Shown here piece by piece: positions 8,459 to 18,420 of a stretch of 56,661 nucleotides of DNA. The notes below the pieces were generated by a model. That model was not told the DNA's origin, did no database searches, and worked only from the letters and a program-made list of their open reading frames with translations. The first letter of the stretch is position 1. Each line of letters opens with the position of its first letter. Source of the DNA: Acidobacteriota bacterium (lineage in GTDB: Bacteria; Acidobacteriota; Terriglobia; UBA7540). The stretch is from NCBI GenBank assembly GCA_023474345.1, contig JAMCXS010000005.1, positions 1 through 56,661 on the forward strand, in the 5' to 3' direction. The position numbers and the translations under genes were made by a program.

Positions 8459-9589
8459 TCACTGCACCTGCACTTCGCGGGCAAAAGTCTGAAGGCCTTC
8501 GGGTGGAAGGCTGTTTGTTCGCCCGCGGACTCCCGCCACCTCTCTCCGGATGTTCTTCCACGTCTGCTCAGGTATGGATAGGAAAACACGGACGACATCG
8601 GGATCAAACTGCCTTCCCGATTCGCGGCTGATTTCCTCTCGCGCCGTTGAAAACGGGAGCGCCTGACGATAGGGGCGGTCGGAAGTCATGGCGTCCAGGG
8701 TATCTGCGACGGCGAAAATCCTGGCCCCAAGGGGAATTTCTTCGCCCGCCAGGCCTTGCGGATATCCCGTCCCGTCGTATTGCTCCTGATGGGTCAGAAC
8801 GATTTCAGCTGCCGCCGCGAGAAAAGGAATACGACTTAGGAGTTCGTAGCCAATTCGCACGTGGGTCTGCATGACCGTCTGTTCCTCCGCGCTGAGCTTT
8901 CCCTCCTTCAGCAGGATTGAATCAGGAATCCCAATTTTCCCGATATCGTGCAGATAGGCGCCCCGGGCAATGGTTTTCAATTGTTCCAGGGAGCAGCCAA
9001 TCGCGCGGGCGATTTCCAGGCAATATAGGCTTACGCGCCGCGAGTGCCCGGCGGTCTCCGTATCGCGAAGATCGAGCGCGGCACCCAAAGCTTCAAGCGT
9101 ATCATCATAGGTGTGCTCGATACGCTTCGTAGCGATCTGGAGTTGGCGCGTTCTCTGGTCTACGATTTCCTCCAGGTGCTCGCGATACTTTTCCAATTCC
9201 ATCTCCAGTTGCTTCTTTTCAAGGGCCCGCTGGACGCTCCCCAAGGCTGCGTCCAGATGGAATGGTTTCACCAGATAGTCGTCCGAGCCCTGCTTCATCG
9301 CTTCGACGGCCACTCGGATATCATCTTCGCCGGTCGCCATCAGGAAGGCCACGTGGGGATGGCTTTTCCTTATTTCCTTCAGCAACTTCAGGCCCGTCAT
9401 CCCGGGCATTTTCAAATCCGAGATTATAGCATCAAATTGTTTTCGCTCCAGCCACTCCAGCGCTTCTTTGCCGCTTGAGCACCCTTGCCAATCGAACCCA
9501 CTTCTACCCAGTTTCTCGCCTAGAAGTTGCCAAACGGGGGCCTCATCGTCAACAACCAGAACGCGCCGGTTCGATTCATCGTTAGCCAT
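8459..9589 (-). CDS. Response regulator with HD-GYP c-di-GMP phosphodiesterase output
   Basis: 376 aa from ATG at 9589, chosen because GGAG lies 8 nt upstream and the receiver domain begins directly after (NRRVLVVDDE). The receiver spans residues 8-125, with acidic pair D14-D15, phospho-acceptor D58 (ISDLKMPG) and K108 (LVKPF), so it is canonical. A coiled coil at 125-160 leads into the HD-GYP domain (about 160-350), with HD at 214-215 (AYLHDIGKIGIPD) and HQEQYDGTGYP at 267-277, the signature of cyclic-di-GMP hydrolysing enzymes. No partner kinase is adjacent. Phosphorylation would be expected to raise or lower c-di-GMP hydrolysis and so shift between motile and attached states. Confidence 0.9.
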   Translation of the reverse strand: MANDESNRRVLVVDDEAPVWQLLGEKLGRSGFDWQGCSSGKEALEWLERKQFDAIISDLKMPGMTGLKLLKEIRKSHPHVAFLMATGEDDIRVAVEAMKQGSDDYLVKPFHLDAALGSVQRALEKKQLEMELEKYREHLEEIVDQRTRQLQIATKRIEHTYDDTLEALGAALDLRDTETAGHSRRVSLYCLEIARAIGCSLEQLKTIARGAYLHDIGKIGIPDSILLKEGKLSAEEQTVMQTHVRIGYELLSRIPFLAAAAEIVLTHQEQYDGTGYPQGLAGEEIPLGARIFAVADTLDAMTSDRPYRQALPFSTAREEISRESGRQFDPDVVRVFLSIPEQTWKNIRREVAGVRGRTNSLPPEGLQTFAREVQVQ

Positions 9590-10246
9590 TTTGATATCTC
9601 CGCAAGCGCCTGAGGCTGCGAGCGACACAGCAGGGTAGCCCTCTTAATCAGGTCCATTGTCTTCGGTTGCAACCGGGGTGAGGGCTTCTCCGCAACTAGC
9701 ACCTCCGCAGCCAAGTCCGACCATCCCTGTAAAAGCTTAGGCGCGAACTCAGCCTTCATTGGCATTGGCCGCTATCTTCCGTGCACTTTCCTTAGCCCAC
9801 AAGGCCCTGTGAGGCACAGAGGCTTCTGAGCAAAGCCATGCCATTCTTTTGTCTACTATCGGAGTCTCCATTACAAAGCCTTAGTATCTTTAGAGGTGGA
9901 TTCGGTCATTATCTGGCAGAATTTTTTGCCGGCTTCAAATCCCTATTGTGTTTATGCTGGGTAGGTCACACGTTTTCCCTGGAGGCAGAGGTTGATAGGG
10001 AGCCCGGTATATCGCGTCAGGCTCTGTCGTCTCGGCGCATATTCCAGTAGCCGGATTGGCGAACGCCGTTGGGCAAGCTGAAAGTGGTTATTTGTCAGTG
10101 TTGCAACTTCTTTCTCACCCCTCCCCATCACCACCAGTGTCCAACCGGAGATGTGAATAAAGGTCGGCAGTCAGGAAAGGGACTCAGTTGAGCCGAAAAC
10201 ACCCATAAAGTTCACTGCAACAGGGGCCTGCGGACGTTATCAGCGG
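9590..10246. other. Intergenic gap of about 650 bp
   Basis: Short frames on both strands lack motifs. A minus-strand frame at 9520-9765 overlaps the HD-GYP start and is discussed among rejected items. I see no RNA gene, repeat or clear terminator. Confidence 0.4.
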
Positions 10247-11494
10247 TCAAAAGGGGTTCAAGGCAGTGGGGTCGAGGTCCTTTTCGGCCTCTTCTACTAT
10301 GTGCTCGCCGAGAAGATCCCAGCTCACAAAGTGTCCCCCCGCAACCGGGGCGCCGTCGTCGGGATTGTAGCATTCGTTCATCCCGCCGGTTGTCTCAAGG
10401 TCGCGGACCAGCAGTTTCTGGGTTCTTGTGGCCAGTTGCAGGGCCGCCTGCCGGCAACCGTAATTCATGAGCCCATGCATGATCAGGTAGTTGGAGACGA
10501 CCCAGACAGGCCCGCGCCAGTAGCCGTGACGGGGGTCATAGAGCGGGTCGTCGGGCGAGAGCGTACGAATTCCGTAAGGAGCCCAGAATTCCCGGGGATT
10601 CAGGAGGTAGTCCTCGATCATCCGCCGGGCCTGGGCTTTGGTCGCTATTCCCGCCCAGAGGGGGACGAAGTCCGTCCAGGTCAAGACATGGATCTTCTTG
10701 CCGGTTCTGGCGTCGATGTTTAAGAACGTGCCTTCCGTGCCAGACCACATATCGTCCCGGACTTTTGCCCGCAGTGTGTCCGCCTTGCCGGAATACTCGC
10801 TCGCATCCTTCGAGTAACCGAGCTTGGCCGCCAGGAGCGACATCGCGCGGTATTCGCGATAGAGGTAACACTGCAGATCCACGCCTTCGGTCACGTCCGC
10901 CGGGCGTGTGCTAACGGCGGGGTTATTATCCACTCCGCTTTCCGGTCCGCTGAGCCACAGATAAAAGCCGTCGGGCGCATGGCGCGTCTCTTCCCAGAAT
11001 TGGAGTGTTTTGGCGAGCTTCTTGTACCAGGGCCGCAACCACTCAACGCTTCCCATGGTAAGCGAAGCCCGGTACGCTCCCTGCGCGAGAAAAGGCTTGC
11101 ACATCTCCGGCAGCGCCCAAAAGCCGTCGGGCGCAATCTCCTTCGGGATGTACCCGTAGTGGTCAGCGTTCTTGCCAACAAAGCTCAGAAAATCCTGGAT
11201 GGAATCAGCCAGGGGTTTGCCCTCGCCGTCGTAACTTAGCGCGACGCCCATAAAGTACGTGTCCCAATCGAAGAGTTGGAAATAGGGGCCGCTCGGGACA
11301 AGGTAGGGATATTTCAACAGCCCTTGGGGAGGCTTCACAATCTGTTCTTTGACTTTGTATTTCTGGAACAGGCGTGCAATCTCCGTCTTATCACGAGCTG
11401 AAGCATTCATCGCTCCGCCCATAACGAAAACGGCAACGAACACAGCACACAGTCGTAAACGATTTGCCATGCAATGTAAATTCCTGTTCTGCAA
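10247..11494 (-). CDS. Exported GH63/trehalase-like (alpha/alpha)6 glycosidase
   Basis: 415 aa from TTG at 11494, with GGAGGG 5 nt upstream; an ATG at 11470 is also possible. A Sec signal peptide covers the first 33 residues (cleavage near NASARDK). The body has the toroid-fold motifs of MGH1/GH63/GH37-type enzymes: FQLFDWDTYFMGVAL, ADVTEGVDLQCYLYREYRAM, then RHGYWRGPVWVVSNYLIMHG near residue 325 and GGHFVSWDLLGEHIV near the end. Trp-Asp-Thr and the YWRGPVW strip line the active site in trehalases and processing glucosidase I. Secretion suggests action on oligosaccharides outside the cytoplasm. Substrate (glucoside, mannosylglycerate or other) is not readable from the sequence. It stands alone on its strand. 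Confidence 0.75.
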   Translation of the reverse strand: MQNRNLHCMANRLRLCAVFVAVFVMGGAMNASARDKTEIARLFQKYKVKEQIVKPPQGLLKYPYLVPSGPYFQLFDWDTYFMGVALSYDGEGKPLADSIQDFLSFVGKNADHYGYIPKEIAPDGFWALPEMCKPFLAQGAYRASLTMGSVEWLRPWYKKLAKTLQFWEETRHAPDGFYLWLSGPESGVDNNPAVSTRPADVTEGVDLQCYLYREYRAMSLLAAKLGYSKDASEYSGKADTLRAKVRDDMWSGTEGTFLNIDARTGKKIHVLTWTDFVPLWAGIATKAQARRMIEDYLLNPREFWAPYGIRTLSPDDPLYDPRHGYWRGPVWVVSNYLIMHGLMNYGCRQAALQLATRTQKLLVRDLETTGGMNECYNPDDGAPVAGGHFVSWDLLGEHIVEEAEKDLDPTALNPF

Positions 11495-12183
11495 TAGATC
11501 CCTCCATTCAGGTGACCTTACAGTTTATTCATTGTAGATCACCTTGAGGCTCACTTAATGCCTTTGGTGACACAGTTGGGCGTTTATTCTTGTTGTTAGC
11601 CTGAAGAGAATAGTTGTGGAGCATTGCTGAGACCTTTGTCGAAGTCGCCGGGTGTGTTTGGTCCATCAGGCGAGAGGCAGCTTCGGTGACTCTCATCCTC
11701 AGGAATGTCGCCACGATCCACCTCGCGAATTGTTGTTAAGATGTGTAAGGCGTTATTACTACTCTAACGATTTACATATTAATAATCGCCTCCGTGCGTT
11801 CATAGAGGAGATTGCTCGCGCTCCAGGCATTAGAGTGCAACCATCGAGAAGGAGAGAGGCATCAACCCTATTATAAGACGATGGGAATACGTCGAGGGGA
11901 TGAGACCGAGATCGTTTACCATCCGCAGGGGCTGCCACCGTGAAGCGACGATGTTGCGAAGAACCCGCCAAGTGTTTGATAGAGCTGTCGACAGGTCCAT
12001 TGCTCTTGGCAATTGATCTTGCGCCTGACTTCTTCTCTATTACCTCAAGGGCTTTGTACCCGGTCCGCGCATTTGTTGGAAATTTAGGGGAACCGTTGAG
12101 TGGGTCGCAACCGTGGCCGGTTGAGATCAGCTCCGTTTTACGAATGTGAACGAGGGCCAGAAAGTAATGAAGGTGGAAATGCG
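11495..12183. other. Intergenic gap of about 690 bp, divergent promoter region
   Basis: This lies between the divergent GH63-like and M48 genes. It is AT-richer near 11720-11800. Small frames on both strands (for example 11652-11876 plus and 11830-12012 minus) show no motif I recognise. It may hold regulatory sequence for both genes. Confidence 0.4.
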
Positions 12184-13668
12184 ATGAGATCCCGCACCGG
12201 CAGGTTTTTGTTGGCCCTTCTTTCGGTGGGGATGGTTGTACCCTTGGCCGCCTGGCACGACCGGAACCACAAACCGAGTGTCCCCTTGACTCCCGCCGTT
12301 TTCCGCCCGCTTCAGAAGGATCTTCAGAAACACTACCTGACCCTCTTTAAAGAGTCACCCGAGCTCGAATTCAGCAGCTATCAGATCCAGCAAATGCACG
12401 ATTATCTGGACAAGGCGAAGAGTTATTGCGTCGGTGAGTACAAAAATCTTGCCGCGAAGCGGAAATCGCACATCGAAAAGCTAAAAGCCGAGCTGCACAA
12501 CAAAGATGCAAAGCTGTCGCGTTCCAAGCGCAGGAAATTGCGTTGCAAGATCCAAAAAGCCGAACTGTTGCGGAGCGAGGACCTGGTGTTGGCGAGACAT
12601 GCGATTCCAATCGCTTACGCTAACAAAGAAGCCAAATTGGACTTGATCCAGCAGTGGCCGTCGGACCTTAAAACGATCAAGCAGGAGCTTGCCGATGGCG
12701 CATACCGGCACCGGCGATGGGGTGATGTGCAAGACATCGGTTTTCGCGTGATCGCACCGGGACAACGGAAGGATATCAAAACAGGTCAAGAAGCTGTTCG
12801 CCAGATGAAAGAGTCGGGCTTGATGCCGCCACCGGTCAGGAATAAAAAGGTCGTCGATTACGTGAAAAGTGTGGCGGAGAAAGTTGCCGCTCACTCTGAC
12901 CTGCATGTTCCCTTGCACGTTACCGTTTTGAATTCAAACGAAATCAACGCCTTTTCTTTCCCAGGAGGATACATATTTGTCGATCGCGGCCTGCTGAACG
13001 CCGCTGACAACGAAGCCGAACTTGCCGGCGTCATCGGCCACGAGATCGGGCACGTGGTCGCCCGCCACGGCCACAAGCTGATGGAAAGGCAAACTGTCGC
13101 AGGGATTTTCTACCAGGGCGCCCAGGTCGCAGCCATGGTTCTCACCGGGGGGATAGCAAGCATTGGCACTTACTACGCTATCCAGTACGGATTTTACGGA
13201 TTGTCAATGGCGCTTGATCTTCGGCTTTTGGGAGTCAGCCGCCAGTTCGAACTGCAGGCTGATCAACTTGGCATTCAATATGCGTGGAACAGCGGATATG
13301 ATCCCGAAGGTTTCATCAGGTTTTTTGACAAGATGGCCACCGACGAGGGATATGTCAATGGCGTGGGCTGGTTTTACGACCATCCGCCATTCTATCTGCG
13401 GATGAAAGACGCTATGCGCGAGATCATGTTCCTCCCCAAAAAGAAGCGTTACATTGAAAACACGACCGCGTTCATGAGAATGAAAAAGGAACTGGTCAAA
13501 GTGAACGCCAGGGCCAAAAAAAAGGCAAAGAATCGTCCATCCCTGCACCGACATCCACAGGGATGTCCAGCGGTGCATAAGGTTGAATACAAAGCCGGTG
13601 AACCCATCGAAACGCTGTGCCACCTACCGGGTGGATACACTGGAAAGCAACATGAGCATCATCCTTAA
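12184..13668 (+). CDS. Exported M48-family zinc metalloprotease (BepA-like)
   Basis: 494 aa from ATG at 12184, preceded by AAGGTGG 8 nt upstream and followed directly by a Sec signal (RFLLALLSVGMVVPLAAW). Residues 45-200 are charged and helical, probably coiled coil. The peptidase domain follows: NEINAFSFPGGYIFVDRGLL, then HEIGH at 286-290 (two zinc His and catalytic Glu), and the third ligand Glu356 in RQFELQADQLG. Relatives such as BepA/YfgC and LoiP act in the periplasm on misfolded outer-membrane proteins. Here the tetratricopeptide tail of BepA is absent and the C-terminus ends in a basic Lys-rich stretch and a His-rich tail. A mucin or membrane-protein quality-control role is plausible. 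Confidence 0.82.
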   Translation: MRSRTGRFLLALLSVGMVVPLAAWHDRNHKPSVPLTPAVFRPLQKDLQKHYLTLFKESPELEFSSYQIQQMHDYLDKAKSYCVGEYKNLAAKRKSHIEKLKAELHNKDAKLSRSKRRKLRCKIQKAELLRSEDLVLARHAIPIAYANKEAKLDLIQQWPSDLKTIKQELADGAYRHRRWGDVQDIGFRVIAPGQRKDIKTGQEAVRQMKESGLMPPPVRNKKVVDYVKSVAEKVAAHSDLHVPLHVTVLNSNEINAFSFPGGYIFVDRGLLNAADNEAELAGVIGHEIGHVVARHGHKLMERQTVAGIFYQGAQVAAMVLTGGIASIGTYYAIQYGFYGLSMALDLRLLGVSRQFELQADQLGIQYAWNSGYDPEGFIRFFDKMATDEGYVNGVGWFYDHPPFYLRMKDAMREIMFLPKKKRYIENTTAFMRMKKELVKVNARAKKKAKNRPSLHRHPQGCPAVHKVEYKAGEPIETLCHLPGGYTGKQHEHHP

Positions 13669-13856
13669 TATGGGCTCTGGCCCCGGGGATCCTCCATCAA
13701 ACTGCCGCGGAACTCCATAGGTCAAAGGCATCACACATTGTTGCGCGAGCTCTATCCCCGCACTGAAAACCGCCAGTAGAAAAACGGTGTTTCCGGGTGC
13801 CGGCTTCGGTTCGGACCTTACCCCGCTTCGCCAGCCCGGGGGTACGGATCGCAGAA

Positions 13857-15221
13857 TCAAATTGCTTTGGCTGGTGAGCCGCAGCATTTCTTGTATTTTT
13901 TCCCGCTGCCGCAGGGGCAGGAATCGTTTCTGCCCGGCTGGCGCCTGCCCGAAGTTTCCAGATCCCGCATGCGCGCCCAGGCCATCACGTTGGCGGGCGC
14001 TCTTCCTTGCCGAAGCTCCCCGGCCATGAACTTCATGTAGGGATCGATATGCTTGAAGAAGATCTTGTACCCGGCGCACAAGTAATTCAGCCCCTCTTCG
14101 CCATCCGGGGTCCGGATAAAACGGTGTTTAGGGCATTCGCCATTACATGCAAAGCGCACTTCGCATTCACGGCAATAGCGCGGAAGGGCAGCCCGTTTGT
14201 CCAATCCAAACTCCCGCTGCTGGGGAGAATTGACCAGCGAGGCCAACGGCCTCTCCAAAATATTGCCCAGCCTGTTTTCCGGATAGACAAAATGGTCACA
14301 GGAATAAAGATCTCCATTGTGCTCAATGACCATGGCACTTCCGCACGTTTCACGGAAAACGCACAGGCTGGGTTCGTAGCCCATCCAACTCTCCAACGCG
14401 ACATCGAAGACTTGAACGAAATAGCGGCCCACGTCGTTCCGGACCCATTCATCGAAAATGGCGCACAGGAATTTCCCGTACTGAATGGGTTCCACAGACC
14501 ACTCTGAAACCTTGGCCACAGCGTCGGAACTGGGGCTGATCAGTACCAGCCCGTCCGGCGCGGGCGTCTGCGCTACCCTTTCGACAATGGGAATAAACTG
14601 CATGAAACCGCTGCCGGCTTCTTTGAGAAAACGGTACACTTCCAAGGGCTGGCGGGAATTATGACCTTGGACCACGGTCAAGGTGTTGAACTCCACACCA
14701 TGCTTCTTGAGATATCCGAGGCCGCGCATCACGCGCTTAAAGGTCGGCTGGCCTCCCTTGTCCACCCGATAATGATCGTGGAGATCTTGCGGTCCATCGA
14801 TCGAGAGCCCCACCAGAAATCGATTCTGAGCGAGGAGTTCACCCCATCGGTCATCCAGCAAAATCCCGTTGGTCTGAAAAGCGTTATCGATTCGTTTCCC
14901 ATTCGCGTATTTTCTTTCGAGGTCAACAACTTTTTGGAAAAACTGCACGCCCAGCAGCGTGGGCTCGCCTCCCTGCCAGGCAAAAGTTATTTGCGGAACG
15001 TCCTGGGCCTCAATGTATTGCCGGATGTAAGACTCCAGCACGTCATCCGCCATCGTCCAGTTGGGTTTTCCTGGATAAAGGTTTTCCTTTTCGAGGTAAA
15101 AACAGTAACGGCAATCCAGGTTGCAGATCGGGCCGACGGGCTTCGCCATGATATGGAATGCCGACAGAGTATCCTGGAAAGCTTCTGGCGGTTCAGCAAC
15201 CTTGTTTGGTAAGTCCGGCAT
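13857..15221 (-). CDS. Anaerobic sulfatase-maturating radical SAM enzyme with SEC-C tail
   Basis: 454 aa. The radical-SAM cluster CNLDCRYC lies at residues 33-40 (C33, C37, C40). The SPASM/twitch clusters are supplied by CRECEVRFACNGECPKHRF near residue 370. This layout is that of anSME, which oxidises a Cys or Ser in sulfatases to formylglycine without oxygen. The last 25 residues add a SEC-C zinc motif (NDSCPCGSGKKYKKCCG, Cys at 435, 437, 446, 447) of the type found at the C-terminus of SecA. The gene is 87 bp downstream of a Cys-type sulfatase on the same strand, its probable substrate, so the pair is almost certainly one operon. The family fold is certain; the SEC-C addition is seen directly. 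Confidence 0.92.
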   Translation of the reverse strand: MPDLPNKVAEPPEAFQDTLSAFHIMAKPVGPICNLDCRYCFYLEKENLYPGKPNWTMADDVLESYIRQYIEAQDVPQITFAWQGGEPTLLGVQFFQKVVDLERKYANGKRIDNAFQTNGILLDDRWGELLAQNRFLVGLSIDGPQDLHDHYRVDKGGQPTFKRVMRGLGYLKKHGVEFNTLTVVQGHNSRQPLEVYRFLKEAGSGFMQFIPIVERVAQTPAPDGLVLISPSSDAVAKVSEWSVEPIQYGKFLCAIFDEWVRNDVGRYFVQVFDVALESWMGYEPSLCVFRETCGSAMVIEHNGDLYSCDHFVYPENRLGNILERPLASLVNSPQQREFGLDKRAALPRYCRECEVRFACNGECPKHRFIRTPDGEEGLNYLCAGYKIFFKHIDPYMKFMAGELRQGRAPANVMAWARMRDLETSGRRQPGRNDSCPCGSGKKYKKCCGSPAKAI

Positions 15222-15308
15222 GGCTTAACCATTCATTACCGTCGGGCTCTATGCCCAACAGGCTATCTCTAACACCCGGCACGCCACCCTAAAAAATGGC
15301 GCTACTAA

Positions 15309-16784
15309 TTAAATTTCTCCCGTCTCCCGGCCAAGTTCCATCATCCGATGCCTCAAGTGCTCGGCGAGTTCCTTGTACTTCGGCTCACCATACAAATTAT
15401 GAAGCTCCTTCGGATCCTCCTGCAAATCGTACAGTTCGTATTCTTTCGGGTCGAACTCCCAGTATTCGATCAGCTTGTAACGTTCCGTTCGCACGCCGCG
15501 ATTCTTGGGGACCATGTTCGCTCCGGGGTATTCGTAGAACGCGTAGTACCAATCCTTCCGCCAAGAAGCGGGTTTCCCGCCATTCAAAAACGGTACGATG
15601 CTTCGCCCCTGCATGGAATCAGGCACCTTCACTCCGGCCAAATCGAGCATGGTTGGCGCAAGATCAAGGTTCAGAACCATGTCGTCATTCAGGGATCCCG
15701 CCTTGATCATTTTAGGATAACGCATCAGCAAGGGGATGCGAATGGAAGGTTCATGCATCAGTCGCTTGTCCATAAAATGCCATTCTCCCAGAAAGTACCC
15801 GTGATCGGAAGTGAACATGACAACCGTTTCGTCGAGTTTGCCCGTCCTCTCCAGAACCTTCAGGATGCGGCCCACATTCTGGTCCAGTCCCACGGTGGAG
15901 GCGTAACGCTGCTTAACCAGCGCCTCCAATGTGGTTACTCCCGTCGAGTCGGTTCCGATGTGGTTGTCACAAGCCGCGAAAGCACGCGGTTTGCCGGGGT
16001 AGCCCTTCAGGTCTTCGTTAAAAGTCTCTGGTACGGGGATCTTGGTTCCGTCGTCATACAAGAGGGCCAGATTCCGCGGCGGAATGAACGGCTCGTGGGG
16101 AGCTTTGAGCCACAAATAAAGACAAAACGGCTTTTCCCGTTTTCCTTCCAGCCAGTCGGCGGCGGCCATCGTAATCACATCATCTGAGTATCCGTGGGCG
16201 ACGCGGTCTCTTCCAATGTGCCCATCCACGCCTTCGGCAATCGGCGCATTGACGTACGGTTTCTGGCCGAGATAGCCGTAATAGTAATCCCAATAGTAAT
16301 TCCGCAACCCTCCGGCCACGTGCGATTTCCCGCAAAAAGCCACCTCGTAACCGGCCTTGCGTAAATAGTCTGAGACAATCGGGATACCGGTTCCGATGGG
16401 CCGCTGCTTGTTATCGATCACTCCGTTCCGGCGTGAATAAAGGCCGGTCAGGATGGTCGCCCGGCTGGGAGCACAGAGGGCATTGATTACGAATGCATTC
16501 CGGAAGCGCAGGCCCTCGCGTGCGATGCGATCGATATTTGGCGTTTGGATGATCAGATTGCCGGCAACGCTCAATTCGGTGTGCTGGATACCATCACCCA
16601 TAAAGATGACGAAATTAGGCTTGCGCGTTCCCGTGCCTGAGGATTGTTGGGCATCGACTGCGGATGGCGAAGCGACTGTCAAAAGCGCCCCTCCCAGCGT
16701 TCCGGCGCCAAGCTTCAAAATATCCCTGCGCGAAATCCCCGCGTCAACCCTGTTATTTCCAGAATGGTTTTTCGTTGAACTCAT
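15309..16784 (-). CDS. Tat-exported formylglycine sulfatase, arylsulfatase A type
   Basis: 491 aa from ATG, with GAGAGGAG 5 nt upstream. A twin-arginine motif (GISRRDILKLG) and hydrophobic stretch form residues 15-45, so the enzyme is exported folded. The sulfatase core carries the consensus CAPSR at 104-108; C104 is the residue converted to formylglycine. Metal and active-site segments include MGDGIQHTE (61-70) and FTSDHGYFLGEWHFM (residue about 320). The last 80 residues hold the EYPGANMVPKNRGVRTERYK and YELYDLQEDPKE motifs of polysaccharide sulfatases. It is followed by its likely maturase. Sulfated polysaccharide or ester is the likely substrate. Confidence 0.93.
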   Translation of the reverse strand: MSSTKNHSGNNRVDAGISRRDILKLGAGTLGGALLTVASPSAVDAQQSSGTGTRKPNFVIFMGDGIQHTELSVAGNLIIQTPNIDRIAREGLRFRNAFVINALCAPSRATILTGLYSRRNGVIDNKQRPIGTGIPIVSDYLRKAGYEVAFCGKSHVAGGLRNYYWDYYYGYLGQKPYVNAPIAEGVDGHIGRDRVAHGYSDDVITMAAADWLEGKREKPFCLYLWLKAPHEPFIPPRNLALLYDDGTKIPVPETFNEDLKGYPGKPRAFAACDNHIGTDSTGVTTLEALVKQRYASTVGLDQNVGRILKVLERTGKLDETVVMFTSDHGYFLGEWHFMDKRLMHEPSIRIPLLMRYPKMIKAGSLNDDMVLNLDLAPTMLDLAGVKVPDSMQGRSIVPFLNGGKPASWRKDWYYAFYEYPGANMVPKNRGVRTERYKLIEYWEFDPKEYELYDLQEDPKELHNLYGEPKYKELAEHLRHRMMELGRETGEI

Positions 16785-17259
16785 GATCTCCTCTCAACCC
16801 GGCTTTGCTATTGCAAAGGAACACGTGTGCTGGTATCAGGCGCTTCCAGGAATGACCGCGCGGGGTTGTTCCCTTGGCCACAGCAACCGGAGAAGCCCCC
16901 GTCACGTCGAACGCTGTGTCATAGTTGAACCACAGTAACATGCACACCTGAACTTGGATTAAAAGCAAGCAATACTGATAGCACCTCGGCCTTCAAAAGG
17001 CAACCGCACATGCGCTTGGTACCGTGAAGAAGGCAACCGTGGCCCTGTCAGCCGGGAAATGGACCTGGGCCGGGTCGTCCTGAGCGCAGGGAGAAGATCC
17101 TGTTGGGTGCAAATTGGTAAAAATCGCCGGGGGAAAAATTCAGAAGCCGGTCTTCCAACTGACCAATGATAAAACCGCCGCGCTCATTGACTGAATTACA
17201 AGTGCGTGCTATTTTCGGGGAGTTTCTACGTATCGCGCCAGAGGGCTGCGGACCGCCTT
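16785..17259. other. Divergent intergenic region between sulfatase and glycosyltransferase
   Basis: About 475 bp. The only supported elements are the ribosome site of the sulfatase gene (AGAGGAG) and the region before the GT2 gene. No clear promoter boxes, repeats or small RNA are visible. Confidence 0.35.
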
Positions 17260-18405
17260 ATGATCTCCGTTGTCATACCGACTTATAAAGAAGCAGATTC
17301 GATTCAGGAAGTCATCCGGCGTGCAGCCGCGACTCTAAGCCAGTCCGGCGAAGAATATGAGCTGATCGTTGTGGATGACAACAGTGGAGATGGGACAGCC
17401 GAACTCGCGGAGGAACTTGCTCAGAAATTTCCGGTGCGCGTCCTTCGTCGTCCCGGCAGGCAAGGCCTTGCAACAGCGGTTGTGGCAGGCTGGGGAATCG
17501 CGCGCGGCGACATGCTGGGCGTCATTGACTCTGATCTTCAACACCCGCCGGAAATCCTCACGCCGCTTGCCCGAGCGCTGCGCAGTTCAAATGCCGACTT
17601 AGCCATTGCCAGCCGCTATGTGGCTGGTGGCGGGACTTCCGACTGGAAATTGAGCCGTCGGCTGATTTCGCGGGGCGCAACGCATCTGGCCGCGTCCGTC
17701 CTGCCTTTGAAGTTAGCCACGGTGAGTGATCCCATGTCCGGCATGTTTCTCGTTCGCTCCAAGGCGATTAAGGGAGCCAAACTCTCTCCGCTTGGATACA
17801 AAATCCTTCTCGAAGTTTTGGGCAAGGGACAGATCGAAAAGATTGCGGAAGTCGCTTACCAATTCGAGGTGCGGACTCGCGGAAGTTCCAAACTCGGTTT
17901 TCGCCAGTATGGCGAGTACCTGACGCATCTCATGCGCCTGTCATGGTCCACCGGGCAGATCGGCGCCTGGGTTGAATATAGCATCGTGGGGCTCACCGGA
18001 ACGGCAGTCGATCTTGGCCTGGTGTACTGGGGCGCTGAGCGCGCCGGCTGGGGAGTGGCTTGGGCATTGCCCGTAGCCGTTCAGGCAGCGCTGCTCTGGA
18101 ACTTCTTGGGGAACCAACTGGTAACGTTCCCGCAGCCCACTCACAGCAATTCCCCTAAAAGCAGAATTCTCACGCGCTTCTTGCTTTATGAGAAAGCCTG
18201 CCTGCCCGGGGCACTCCTTAATATCTGCTTGACGCTTCTCTTGGCCGGAGGCGGCACACGGCTGATTTTAGCGGCGGCGTGCGGGGTGCTCGTGGATGGC
18301 GCCTTTAATCTCCTCTTCAAGGTGCCCGCGATTTGGAGGGTTTGGGGCTCGCCGATTTCTGTTTCGCATGGGGATTTGATGCCCGCATCTCCACATGGAT
18401 CATAG
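17260..18405 (+). CDS. DPM1-like GT2 glycosyltransferase fused to a GtrA domain
   Basis: 381 aa from ATG at 17260, where the GT2 core begins at once (MISVVIPTYKEADS); a longer frame from 17206 lacks support. Residues 1-230 are a dolichol-phosphate-mannose synthase-like domain, with VVDDNSGDGTAE, DSDLQHPPE (the metal-binding DxD near 90-92) and DPMSGMFLVRS. Residues 240-360 form a GtrA-type four-helix membrane domain (GTAVDLGLVYWGAE and LLWNFLGNQLVTFP). Such two-domain proteins attach a hexose to a polyprenyl-phosphate carrier at the membrane, the carrier sugar being used for surface glycan decoration. Its role is likely envelope glycosylation. Neighbours are sulfatases, but no glycan operon is complete here. 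Confidence 0.88.
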   Translation: MISVVIPTYKEADSIQEVIRRAAATLSQSGEEYELIVVDDNSGDGTAELAEELAQKFPVRVLRRPGRQGLATAVVAGWGIARGDMLGVIDSDLQHPPEILTPLARALRSSNADLAIASRYVAGGGTSDWKLSRRLISRGATHLAASVLPLKLATVSDPMSGMFLVRSKAIKGAKLSPLGYKILLEVLGKGQIEKIAEVAYQFEVRTRGSSKLGFRQYGEYLTHLMRLSWSTGQIGAWVEYSIVGLTGTAVDLGLVYWGAERAGWGVAWALPVAVQAALLWNFLGNQLVTFPQPTHSNSPKSRILTRFLLYEKACLPGALLNICLTLLLAGGGTRLILAAACGVLVDGAFNLLFKVPAIWRVWGSPISVSHGDLMPASPHGS

Positions 18406-18420
18406 AACCTCGCGCCGCTG

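Noticed and set aside
9520-9765. Minus-strand frame overlapping the HD-GYP start
   Set aside because: It overlaps the well-supported start of the response regulator gene by about 70 bp and has no motif or ribosome site.
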